A DNA stretch of 64,000 bases, from the NCBI GenBank assembly GCA_034669145.1, contig JAXDNY010000182.1:1-64000 (forward strand). Reading direction: 5' to 3'. The notes under the pieces were generated by a model. The model was not told the DNA's origin, ran no database searches, and saw only the letters and a program-made list of their open reading frames with translations. Within the stretch, counting starts at the first letter, position 1, and each line of letters begins with the position of its first letter. Below, in pieces: positions 57,018-63,567 of the stretch. Both the position numbers and the translations under genes were made by a program. The stretch is from PALSA-894 sp034669145. Lineage in GTDB: Bacteria; Pseudomonadota; Alphaproteobacteria; Rhizobiales; Xanthobacteraceae.

Positions 57018-57704
57018 TTATTCTGCGGCTATCAGTTCGGCGCGCGAGTGATGCGCATAGGTTTTCCACGTCGGCCGGTAGTCGTCGTCGGCCTGATTGC
57101 CCCACGTCGCCCAACCTTTGCGCGTACCTCGACCGAACAATTCCAGGAATGGTCCGGGGCTGCACGCCTCAATAATCGGATATTGCTCATCCGGCTTGCG
57201 CGAGTGCTCGCGCTTGCGTGTCGCCAGCAAGTTTACCTGTCGCCGGCCCGGCGCAAGCGTGCGCGCGTTCTTGCCGCGAACACCAAACAGGATCAGTTCG
57301 GTCACGTTGCGGAAGTAGAAACCGACGCCGCGACCATCCGAGCCGCCGTCCTTTCGTACCTTGTGCCAGACAACGTTGGATTTGTACTTGAAGCCCCAAG
57401 CCTTCATCACCGCGAGACCTTCGGGGAGCATTGCGTTCGGACACCATAGGTAAAGATGCGCTGTGTCCGCGGCGATATCGCTGACCGGCAATCCCATGAT
57501 CTCGTCGAGTTTCATGGTGCCGTAGCGCGCCAAACGCCGGTGTTCCGGCGCGACCTTTCCGGTCTTGTTGGTGAACTGCCAAGGCGGATCGGCCAAGACT
57601 GTCGCGAACCGACGGCCGCGCGCAAAGTGCACAAGATCGAGCGCCGCGCTCGACTTGCTCGCGTCCGGCACCGGGGAAAGAGCGTGTCCGTTAGTCTTCG
57701 ACAT
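57018..57704 (-). CDS. MT-A70 family DNA N6-adenine methyltransferase
   Basis: 228 residues. The catalytic motif is ADPPWQF (DPPW, residues 39-42). HLYLWCPNAMLPEGLAVMKA, YKSNVVWHKVRKDG and ELILFGVRGKNARTL are typical of the bacterial MT-A70 group. PYPIIE-like EQYPIIEACSPGPFLELFGR ends the fold. It presumably protects host DNA from the BglII/BstYI-type nuclease encoded just upstream, whose stop it overlaps by 14 bases. The ATG at 57704 is the best start by homology. Confidence 0.88.
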   Translation of the reverse strand: MSKTNGHALSPVPDASKSSAALDLVHFARGRRFATVLADPPWQFTNKTGKVAPEHRRLARYGTMKLDEIMGLPVSDIAADTAHLYLWCPNAMLPEGLAVMKAWGFKYKSNVVWHKVRKDGGSDGRGVGFYFRNVTELILFGVRGKNARTLAPGRRQVNLLATRKREHSRKPDEQYPIIEACSPGPFLELFGRGTRKGWATWGNQADDDYRPTWKTYAHHSRAELIAAE

Positions 57705-58290
57705 AGGCGGCGGCTCGAATCCCGAAAACGACGACTGGGCATCCTCCGCCACTACCGCCATCAAGCCGCGGTAGTAGTTTCGCCAAGTGGGTCGTCGAGT
57801 TACCAAAGCTCGGTCCCCTTCCGAGCTGATTGAAGATGCGCTGCAACTCCGTGCAGCGGGTAATGATTACGCCGGCGTCGATCGCGCGAAGCTCGAACAG
57901 CAGGCGAAAGTTGTTCAGGTCGCGATCGAAGAACGGATCCTTGTTGTTCCATTCGACTTCGAGCGCCACGCGACTCTTGTAGCAGTCTACCTTGTGGGTC
58001 GGTGCAATGTGTTCGGTACTGTCCACTACAATCTTGGTGTCGAATTTTTTCTCGACCCACCCGAGCTTGGTGAAATGCGAGTCGAGCTTGCTTGAGATCA
58101 GCCCTTTGGAGCCGCCCGGTTTGAGAACGTCGCTCTTTAAGAGAGTGAAGCCGCGCAGCACTACCAAAATCCCAGCCCACTCCTCGGGATGAGCAGCCGA
58201 CAAGATGGCCAAGCCGTTGCGCCATTCGTGAACCTCGAACCGCGCAGCGATGTCGTCCGGGACAAAAGACTGATTCGCCATCCAGCCCAT
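57691..58290 (-). CDS. BglII/BstYI-family type II restriction endonuclease
   Basis: 199 residues. The active-site pattern D102, E111 and E113 (VDCYKSRVALEVEWNNKD) has the same 9- and 2-residue spacing as the catalytic triad of BglII. FDRDLNNFRLLFELRAIDAG is the family-specific helix after it. A recognition site related to AGATCT or RGATCY is expected from family membership only. Codon use and GC are lower than the surroundings, consistent with horizontal gain. First gene of the RM operon. Confidence 0.85.
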   Translation of the reverse strand: MGWMANQSFVPDDIAARFEVHEWRNGLAILSAAHPEEWAGILVVLRGFTLLKSDVLKPGGSKGLISSKLDSHFTKLGWVEKKFDTKIVVDSTEHIAPTHKVDCYKSRVALEVEWNNKDPFFDRDLNNFRLLFELRAIDAGVIITRCTELQRIFNQLGRGPSFGNSTTHLAKLLPRLDGGSGGGCPVVVFGIRAAAYVED

Positions 58291-58320
58291 TGTCCGTGAA
58301 AGACAGCACGCGCATAGCGG

Positions 58321-58349
58321 GTTCTACACTGTTCCTGTTATGTTCGCAA
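58321..58349 (-). promoter_or_regulatory. Candidate promoter of the restriction-modification operon
   Basis: Minus strand TTGCGA (58349-58344), 17-base spacer, TAGAAC (58326-58321). It predicts a start near 58314 and a leader of about 24 bases before the nuclease ATG at 58290. Inferred by eye. Confidence 0.45.
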
Positions 58350-58862
58350 TCGTGTTATCCACAGTAGGTATCCTTCCTTGACCTAGGATCGGCTTTCTGT
58401 CATAACACGCGTACCTTGCTTGCTGAGGGGCGCCGGCCGGCGGCATCCAGTTGGCGGAGCAGGGGCGGCACCCGCGGCCGGCAGGCATGCCGGACTCGGG
58501 CGGCCCGGGGCTCCACCCGGAGGTCACTATGGACCTCCCGCCAGGAGCTGGCTGACGGCAGCGCAGACAAGCGCGCTGCAGGAAGCGTGGCCCGGGACCG
58601 AAAAAAGCCGCGGCAGAGCGCCGAGAGGCGCGCCTCCCGGATCGCAACGGGAGGCGGCACGCCTCGCAAGCGTGCCAGGGGCGGTTCGCCGCCGCCCCGG
58701 GAGCCTCGCATGCTCCCGCGTTTCTCGGCGCTCCGCTCCCCTCCCGCCGTCGCCCTTCGGGCTATGGCGGGCAAGCGGGAGGAGGCTTGCCCGCCGAAGC
58801 TTCAGCGAAGGCGGGCCCACACCCCGGGCGCATTGGCGCCGCGGCAACGATGAGGCACGCCC
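58350..58862. other. Gene-free region containing a run of stem-loops
   Basis: 513 bases between divergent genes. No frame in it looks coding. From 58632 to 58795 five stem-loops follow almost without gaps: 58632-58655 (8-bp stem), 58656-58676 (7), 58678-58698 (7), 58698-58718 (7) and 58766-58795 (11). The first four have loops of 7-8 bases built on TCGC (GATCGCAA, CTCGCAA, TTCGCCG, CTCGCAT). A further GGAGGTC/GACCTCC hairpin lies near 58519-58538. It may be a structured RNA or a repeat family of unknown kind. Confidence 0.6.
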
Positions 58863-59378
58863 ATGCTCCGGACTTCGCTCGATCAACCCCGCCCCGCCGA
58901 CCCGGCCGTCACCCGATGCAGCGACGACGAGCTGCGCCGCATGCGCGAGGAGACGGTGTCGCTGCTGACCGCAGCGATGAAGCAGGCGGCCGCGCACGCC
59001 GCCGCACTGACGCAGCCGCAGGATGAACATGCCGCGCTGCGCGAACGCCTCCAGCTGGATCTCGCCGAAGCGCAGGCACGGTTCGCCACGCAAGAGCCGC
59101 AAGACGCGCACGCGAATGCGCGCTTCGTCGCCAATGCACTGAGACTGTTTCGTGGCTGCGCGCACAAGTGTTGCCGCCGCGCGCAAGCCTGCCGCGCCGA
59201 TCCGTTCGGATGTCACGCCAAGGCGCGCGTTCCCGAGCCGGTCCGCGCAGCGGCGGTGCGCCTGTTGCTGGCCGAGCGCATGCCATGGCTGCCGCTGGTC
59301 GCAGATACCAAGGCGGAGCGGACGGCCTATGAGTGCTGGATCGCCGGGATCGAAGCGGGGGCGGGAATGAGCGGATGA
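58863..59378 (+). CDS. Hypothetical protein with a Cys-rich centre
   Basis: 171 residues, soluble. A helical N-terminal half (residues 20-95, rich in Ala, Glu, Gln and Arg) is followed by a cluster of Cys and His, FRGCAHKCCRRAQACRADPF and GCHAKAR, that could bind a metal, then a short helical C-terminus. No family named. Similar Cys clusters occur in uncharacterised rhizobial proteins. Weak ribosome site (ATGAGGCACGCCC upstream of the ATG). Confidence 0.65.
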   Translation: MLRTSLDQPRPADPAVTRCSDDELRRMREETVSLLTAAMKQAAAHAAALTQPQDEHAALRERLQLDLAEAQARFATQEPQDAHANARFVANALRLFRGCAHKCCRRAQACRADPFGCHAKARVPEPVRAAAVRLLLAERMPWLPLVADTKAERTAYECWIAGIEAGAGMSG

Positions 59379-59402
59379 GCCCGCGCAAGCGTGCGCCAGA
59401 CG

Positions 59403-59431
59403 CAAAAGCGGCCCCGGTTTCCCGGGGCCGC
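59403..59431 (-). terminator. Rho-independent terminator of the RRGGD-repeat protein gene
   Basis: Perfect 10-bp stem GCGGCCCCGG / CCGGGGCCGC, loop TTTC (plus strand). On the minus strand it is followed by TTTTGCG. It lies 19 bases past the stop at 59450. Confidence 0.8.
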
Positions 59432-59449
59432 CCTGTGCAACAGATCAGG

Positions 59450-59797
59450 TTAGTCGAACTTCTTGATGACGGTCCGGCTGCCGCCCTCACCACCACGCTT
59501 GATGATGACCTTCTTCGTCATGCCGGAATCGCGATGGCGCCAGCCTTCGTGCCGGCCGCGATCGCCAGTGCGAATGATAACCTTCCGGCGCTCGACGTCG
59601 CCGCCACGACGGATGACGACCTTGCGGCGCTCCATGTCGCCGCCGCGGCGGATGACGACCTTCTTGCGAACGTGATCGCCGTCGCCGCTGTTGATCTTCA
59701 CTTTCACGTCGGCCTGCGCGAGCGCGGGCGTGGTGAAGGCGGGCGCGCTGAACAGAAGCGCGGCGGCGGCAGCGGTCGCGAGTGCGAGCTTTCTCAT
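59450..59797 (-). CDS. Secreted basic protein with KVVIRRGGD repeats, EcfG-type promoter
   Basis: 115 residues. A signal peptide ends ALAQ. The mature protein contains two near-identical units KVVIRRGGDMERR and KVVIRRGGDVERR, then KVIIRTGD and KVIIKRGGE, giving a strongly basic, strand-rich repeat protein. CAGGAGGAGA is the ribosome site. An EcfG-like promoter lies 54-78 bases upstream, so induction in the general stress response is likely. Function unknown; envelope or polyanion binding is a guess from charge. Confidence 0.78.
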   Translation of the reverse strand: MRKLALATAAAAALLFSAPAFTTPALAQADVKVKINSGDGDHVRKKVVIRRGGDMERRKVVIRRGGDVERRKVIIRTGDRGRHEGWRHRDSGMTKKVIIKRGGEGGSRTVIKKFD

Positions 59798-59850
59798 GGT
59801 TCTCCTCCTGGGTGACGAGGAGCGCGAACCGCGCACTCCTTCACCGGGAA

Positions 59851-59875
59851 AACGCGGGACCCGGCGCTGGGTTCC
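59851..59875 (-). promoter_or_regulatory. EcfG-type (general stress) promoter
   Basis: On the minus strand GGAAC (59875-59871), a 16-base spacer and CGTT (59854-59851), matching the alphaproteobacterial EcfG consensus GGAAC-N16/17-CGTT. It is followed by the gene starting at 59797. Confidence 0.65.
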
Positions 59876-59991
59876 TTCGGAACCACGACTAAGCCACTGG
59901 TTTGCTTAATGAATGTTCGTTCAGAAAGGAGAACGTCCGCTCCGGGCGTGGCCAGCGTGGATCGTTTTCCCGGACCCGACGTTGAAGGATC

Positions 59992-60606
59992 ATGCGCAGA
60001 GTGATGCTCATCGCGCTCATTCTCGCCGTCACCGCGACGAGCGCGGACGCGCGCCGGCGGCGCCATCCCAGCTATTATATTCGCCACGCGCCCGTGATGA
60101 TGGTGATGCCCGATGCCGAAATGGCGCGCGGCATGCGCGGGCGCGCCGACACCGCGCAATTCGTGCCACGCGACTGGCAATTGCAGCCGCCCGATCCGAA
60201 CTGGCAGGGCCGCCGCTACGTCGCGCCGGACGGCAGCGCGTGGCTCGCGCTCTATTCCGCCAACGCGACGAACGACGCCACCGCGCGCTTCAAGGCGGTG
60301 GCCTTCGCGGACGGCGAAGAGGTGACGTATCTGCGCGGCGAGCGCGACCGGCTCACGGTGTCGGGCCTCAAGGGCGACCGCATCTTCTATCGCAAGGTGG
60401 CGCTCGCCTGCGGCGGCACGCAATGGCGCCATATCGCGCTGGAGTATCCGGCGGAGGCCAAGATCAGGTTCGACCGTTACGTGGAAAGCGTTTCGCGCGG
60501 CTTCGAGCGCATCGCCGACGATGGCTGCGGCGACAACCTGTTCACGACGCCGCAGCCGGCTTCCGCCGCACCGAAGCCGGAGGAGAAACCCGCAACGCCG
60601 AACTGA
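59992..60606 (+). CDS. Secreted hypothetical protein
   Basis: 204 residues with signal peptide MRRVMLIALILAVTATSADA and a basic segment RRRRH directly after. A globular part follows with DWQLQPPDPNWQGRRYVAPD, WLALYSANATNDATARFKAV and LACGGTQWRHIALEYPA. Two cysteines (CGGTQW and GCGDN) could pair. The C-terminus is Pro/Ala/Glu-rich. It resembles uncharacterised exported proteins of Bradyrhizobium relatives. Function unknown. Convergent with the binding-protein gene, two bases apart. Confidence 0.7.
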   Translation: MRRVMLIALILAVTATSADARRRRHPSYYIRHAPVMMVMPDAEMARGMRGRADTAQFVPRDWQLQPPDPNWQGRRYVAPDGSAWLALYSANATNDATARFKAVAFADGEEVTYLRGERDRLTVSGLKGDRIFYRKVALACGGTQWRHIALEYPAEAKIRFDRYVESVSRGFERIADDGCGDNLFTTPQPASAAPKPEEKPATPN

Positions 60607-60608
60607 TG

Positions 60609-61412
60609 TTATTTCGCCGCCGGCGCCACCGCCGCGTCGTGCTGGCCCGAGCGCTTGAGCGCATCGGCGACGAAGCCGCTCGCTTTCATCTCCTCGATGA
60701 ACGAGCGCAGATAGGCGGCACCCGCGAGCTTGCCCTTGGCGGTGCCCATCGCCTGCTGGATTTCCATGAAGCGCTCGTCCATCAGCCGCACATCGGAGCG
60801 CCCCTTGGCAAAGGCCTGCAGCGCCTGCTTCACGCCGCCCGCCGCATCGAGTTTCTTCTCGATGAACAGCGATGCGCCATCGGAGCTGCGCTCGAGCGTG
60901 GCGTGCTTCAGCGATCGCGTGAGGAACAGGTCGTAAGCCGAGGCGACGTTCACGCCGACGCGGATGCCGGGCTTGTCGACATCGGCCGGCGTCTTCAGCG
61001 GGGAATCCTTCGGCACCATGTAGACGCCCTCGATGATCACGTAGGGCGCGGTGAATTCGATCTCGGCCGCGCGCACCGGCTCGATCGCCAGGAACACGAT
61101 GTCGACCTTGCCGGCCTTCATCGCCTCGAACGCCTTGCCGGCGGCGTCGAACGCCGTGAGCGCCACCGGCACGCCGAGCCGCTTGCCGAGTTCGCGCGCA
61201 AGCTCCGGCGTGACGCCGGTCGGATTGTCGGGCGTGCCCTGCGCCAGCACGATGTTGCCGAGATTGATCGACGCGCGCAGCGTGCCGGTGGGCGCAAGCT
61301 CTTTCAGAACGTCGGGCGAAACGGTGCTCACGGGGCTGCCTTTCTGGGTTTGGGCGAGGGCCGGTGCGGCGAGCGCCGCAAGGGCGAGCGCAACGCAAGC
61401 AATCCTGGTCAT
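60609..61412 (-). CDS. Family-3 periplasmic amino-acid-type substrate-binding protein
   Basis: 267 residues, signal peptide ending ALAQ. The SBP_bac_3 landmarks are PTGTLRASINLGNIVLAQGT, GVTPELARELGKRLGVPV, AMKAGKVDIVFLAIEPVRAA and FTAPYVIIEGVYMV. The conserved Arg and Asp positions for the amino-acid backbone (PVRAA and the DVRLMDER segment) can be placed. No permease or ATPase gene is adjacent, so it is an orphan receptor in this window. It may serve a transporter elsewhere. Confidence 0.87.
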   Translation of the reverse strand: MTRIACVALALAALAAPALAQTQKGSPVSTVSPDVLKELAPTGTLRASINLGNIVLAQGTPDNPTGVTPELARELGKRLGVPVALTAFDAAGKAFEAMKAGKVDIVFLAIEPVRAAEIEFTAPYVIIEGVYMVPKDSPLKTPADVDKPGIRVGVNVASAYDLFLTRSLKHATLERSSDGASLFIEKKLDAAGGVKQALQAFAKGRSDVRLMDERFMEIQQAMGTAKGKLAGAAYLRSFIEEMKASGFVADALKRSGQHDAAVAPAAK

Positions 61413-61540
61413 GGGGCTCCTCCCGGCAAGAGCCTTTTCGCTAGCGCGTTCGCCGCGCCCTGCGCAAGCGGGTTCGCCGGCACGGTTTCGTCGCGATTGA
61501 GCGATGGCGCGGCCGGGCCGGCGGGGCTATGAAGGCTCCG

Positions 61541-61855
61541 ATGAGCAAATTGCATAAACTCAACCGGTTGCAACTTCTCGCGGCGCTTTGCGCGGCCGCG
61601 CTGCTTAGCGGTTGCGCGCAGGGCACCAGCTCGGCCGACCTCGCGCCGGCGGCTCCGCAGCCGGCAGCGCAAACCGCGGCTCCCACAGGCCCGCCGCCAA
61701 AAGCCGCGCTCACGCCCGAAGAAGCGAAAGCGCAGTGCTGGATGAAATACGAGAGCGACAAGAAGGTGAAGAACATCGACCAGCGGCTCACGCTGGTCGA
61801 GAAATGCGTCGATGAGACCCTGCGCGGCCAGCTCGTGCAGGGGCCGGCGCGTTGA
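61541..61855 (+). CDS. Small lipoprotein
   Basis: 104 residues. The signal ends in lipobox LLSGC (Cys lipidated), followed by a Ala/Pro/Thr-rich linker and a helical domain, LTPEEAKAQCWMKYESDKKV to RLTLVEKCVDETLRGQ, whose two Cys likely pair. ATG at 61541 with AAGG upstream is preferred over 61529. No family was recognised. Probably outer-membrane anchored. Confidence 0.7.
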   Translation: MSKLHKLNRLQLLAALCAAALLSGCAQGTSSADLAPAAPQPAAQTAAPTGPPPKAALTPEEAKAQCWMKYESDKKVKNIDQRLTLVEKCVDETLRGQLVQGPAR

Positions 61856-61987
61856 TGCGCGCGATGCGCAAAACTTTACGTGAAATTGCGCGCTGCTTTT
61901 CTCTCAAACTTTATCGAACGCCTTGCGAAGACTTTAGAACAAAAGCGCTAGCGTATTGTCAGTTCGAATGACGCATTGGTTTGGAAC

Positions 61988-62014
61988 CCCCGCCACGTTG
62001 GCGGGGTTTCGCTT
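61988..62014 (+). terminator. Rho-independent terminator
   Basis: 8-bp stem CCCCGCCA / TGGCGGGG with a CGT loop, followed by TTTCGCTTTT. It is oriented for plus-strand transcripts from the lipoprotein gene and sits just beyond the end of the convergent dioxygenase gene. Confidence 0.75.
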
Positions 62015-62023
62015 TTGCGCCCA

Positions 62024-62908
62024 TCACGCGGCTTCCGCCTGCTCGGCGGTCATCGCCTCGCCTCGCACTGTTGTGCGGCGCATGTCGCGCGGTTGCGTCT
62101 CATCGAAGCGGCGCACCCGATGCATGGTCTGACGGTTGTCCCACATGACGAGGTCGTGCAGACGCCAGCGGTGGACGTAGACGAGCTCGGGACGCGTCGC
62201 ATGCTCGTTGAGATCGCGCAGCAAGTCGCGCGCCTCCGGCATTTGCCAGCCGATGATCGTGCCGGCGTGTGACGACAGATAAAGCGACTTGCGCCCGGTC
62301 ACCGGATGCGTGCGCACCAGCCGCTGGCGCACCGGCTTGAACATTGCCAACTCCTCTTCGGTCCATCCCGAAAAGCCCATCGAGCCGCGCGAGTAGAGCT
62401 GGGTGTGCTCGCACACCAGGTCCTCGACCAGGGCGCGCGTTTCGTCGTCGAGCAGATCGTAGGCGATGCGCATGTCGGCAAATTCCGTGTTGCCGCCGCC
62501 GGTCGCGACGGTGCGCGCCGAGAGGATCGAATATTTCGCCGGGACGGCGCGAAAGGACGAGTCCGAGTGCCACAGCCGGTTGCCGAGATTGAACATGCGG
62601 CGGCGGTCGTCGCGCGGCAGCGGCTTGCCCTCCTTGTCGAGATTCGAGACGTCGATCATCCCGGTCTTGAGCCGGAGCTCATGCGGTTTGGTGATGTTGC
62701 CGCCGAATGTGCCCTCGATCTCGCCGAAGTTTTTCGTGAATTCGATCTGCTGGTCGTCGGTGATGTTCTGGTCGTGAAACACCAGCACCGCGTAGCGGTC
62801 CATGCCGGCATCGATCGCGGTCGCCTGCTCGCGCGTCAGCGGCTGCCTCAGGTCGACGCCCGTCACCGCGCCGACAAACACGGGATGAATCTGGCGGATC
62901 GAAAGCAT
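62024..62908 (-). CDS. TauD/TfdA family Fe(II)/2-oxoglutarate dioxygenase
   Basis: 294 residues. Iron ligands are WHSDSSF (H114, D116) and H263 in NRQTMHRVRRFD; the 2-oxoglutarate-binding Arg is in DMRRTTVRG (about R278). The FGEIEGTFGGN segment and the long loop after HxD are more like 2,4-D-type TfdA than taurine TauD, but substrate cannot be fixed. ATG at 62908 follows GGAGGAAA. The gene is alone. The window's second enzyme of this mechanism after the PhyH protein. Confidence 0.88.
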   Translation of the reverse strand: MLSIRQIHPVFVGAVTGVDLRQPLTREQATAIDAGMDRYAVLVFHDQNITDDQQIEFTKNFGEIEGTFGGNITKPHELRLKTGMIDVSNLDKEGKPLPRDDRRRMFNLGNRLWHSDSSFRAVPAKYSILSARTVATGGGNTEFADMRIAYDLLDDETRALVEDLVCEHTQLYSRGSMGFSGWTEEELAMFKPVRQRLVRTHPVTGRKSLYLSSHAGTIIGWQMPEARDLLRDLNEHATRPELVYVHRWRLHDLVMWDNRQTMHRVRRFDETQPRDMRRTTVRGEAMTAEQAEAA

Positions 62909-63044
62909 GGTTTCCTCCACTGCGGCGTCTTTGCGCGCCGTCCGCGATGCTAGCGCAATGACGGCGGCCGAGCTACATCGCCTGGCTCATGCCGCGGATG
63001 CGCCGCGCCATGGGTCAATCCGCGGCGCCCTATTCCCCTGTCGC

Positions 63045-63069
63045 GGAACCGCGCAAGGGGAAGCGCGTT
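63045..63069 (+). promoter_or_regulatory. EcfG-type (general stress) promoter
   Basis: GGAAC (63045-63049), 16-base spacer, CGTT (63066-63069). It ends 39 bases before the ATG of the 50-residue membrane protein gene at 63109. Confidence 0.65.
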
Positions 63070-63108
63070 GGTCTGCCACGTTTACCAAGCAAACCGAGGC
63101 GATGCCCC

Positions 63109-63261
63109 ATGGCCGATGAATCCAGCCTTCGCTTCATCGGAATGAGCTTGGGCGCCGTCACCGCCGCCGTAACCTTGATCGCCGCAATGCTGGTCGTGAA
63201 CGTCGACCGCGGCGCCTTCGAACGGCCGGCCCCGACGGCGGCGGTTACCAGCGCCGGGTAG
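63109..63261 (+). CDS. Small single-span membrane protein (50 aa), stress-promoter driven
   Basis: 50 residues: a short polar start MADESSLRFIG, one helix MSLGAVTAAVTLIAAMLVVN, and a short exported tail. GAGG lies nine bases upstream. No family recognised. An EcfG-like promoter precedes it, and another follows for the next tiny gene. Confidence 0.65.
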   Translation: MADESSLRFIGMSLGAVTAAVTLIAAMLVVNVDRGAFERPAPTAAVTSAG

Positions 63262-63292
63262 GCGAGGCGCCGACACGTCACCAATTTCCCAC

Positions 63293-63317
63293 GGAACCCA
63301 AAAAGCCGCAAAGCGTT
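63293..63317 (+). promoter_or_regulatory. EcfG-type (general stress) promoter
   Basis: GGAAC (63293-63297), 16-base spacer, CGTT (63314-63317), placed 32 bases before the ATG at 63350. Confidence 0.65.
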
Positions 63318-63349
63318 GAGGCTGCACACACCGGACTGAGGAGGAGATC

Positions 63350-63433
63350 ATGGGTTTTGGTAGAGGCGCACTGCTTTGGCTGTTGGGTATTCCGCTGCCC
63401 ATCATCATCCTGCTGGCACTGTTCTGGCGCTAA
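63350..63433 (+). CDS. Tiny hydrophobic membrane peptide (27 aa), stress-promoter driven
   Basis: 27 residues: MGFGRGALLWLLGIPLPIII followed by LLALFWR. A very strong ribosome site (GAGGAGGAGA) four to six bases upstream, an EcfG-like promoter before it and a textbook terminator after it make this a convincing complete transcription unit despite its size. One membrane span with a basic end. Function unknown. Confidence 0.7.
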   Translation: MGFGRGALLWLLGIPLPIIILLALFWR

Positions 63434-63464
63434 TCACACCTGCAGGTTCAGGTTCTCAAACAAG

Positions 63465-63493
63465 CCCCGGCCACACGGCCGGGGTTTCGTTTT
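63465..63493 (+). terminator. Rho-independent terminator of the 27-residue peptide gene
   Basis: Perfect 8-bp stem CCCCGGCC / GGCCGGGG, loop ACAC, then TTTCGTTTT. Confidence 0.88.
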
Positions 63494-63507
63494 GTCTTGA
63501 GTTCAGT

Positions 63508-63544
63508 GCAAAAGAAAAGCGGCGCGCCGAACGGGGCGCGCCGC
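63508..63544 (-). terminator. Rho-independent terminator of the gene ending at 63568
   Basis: Perfect 10-bp stem GCGGCGCGCC / GGCGCGCCGC with loop GAACGG; on the minus strand it is followed by TTTTCTTTTG. Confidence 0.85.
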
Positions 63545-63567
63545 CGATCGCCGGAGATGATGTGGCG

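Noticed and set aside
57018..58290. Complete toxin-antitoxin interpretation for the HigA gene at 56705
   Set aside because: No RelE/HigB-like frame exists on either side; the neighbours are restriction-modification genes and a repeat.
58420..58968. 182-codon plus-strand frame through the stem-loop region
   Set aside because: Low-complexity Pro/Arg/Gly translation driven by hairpins, no ribosome site, and it overlaps the better-supported gene at 58863.
59879..59906. Plus-strand GGAAC that might be a divergent EcfG promoter
   Set aside because: Position 16 reads GTTT rather than CGTT, so the -10 does not match.
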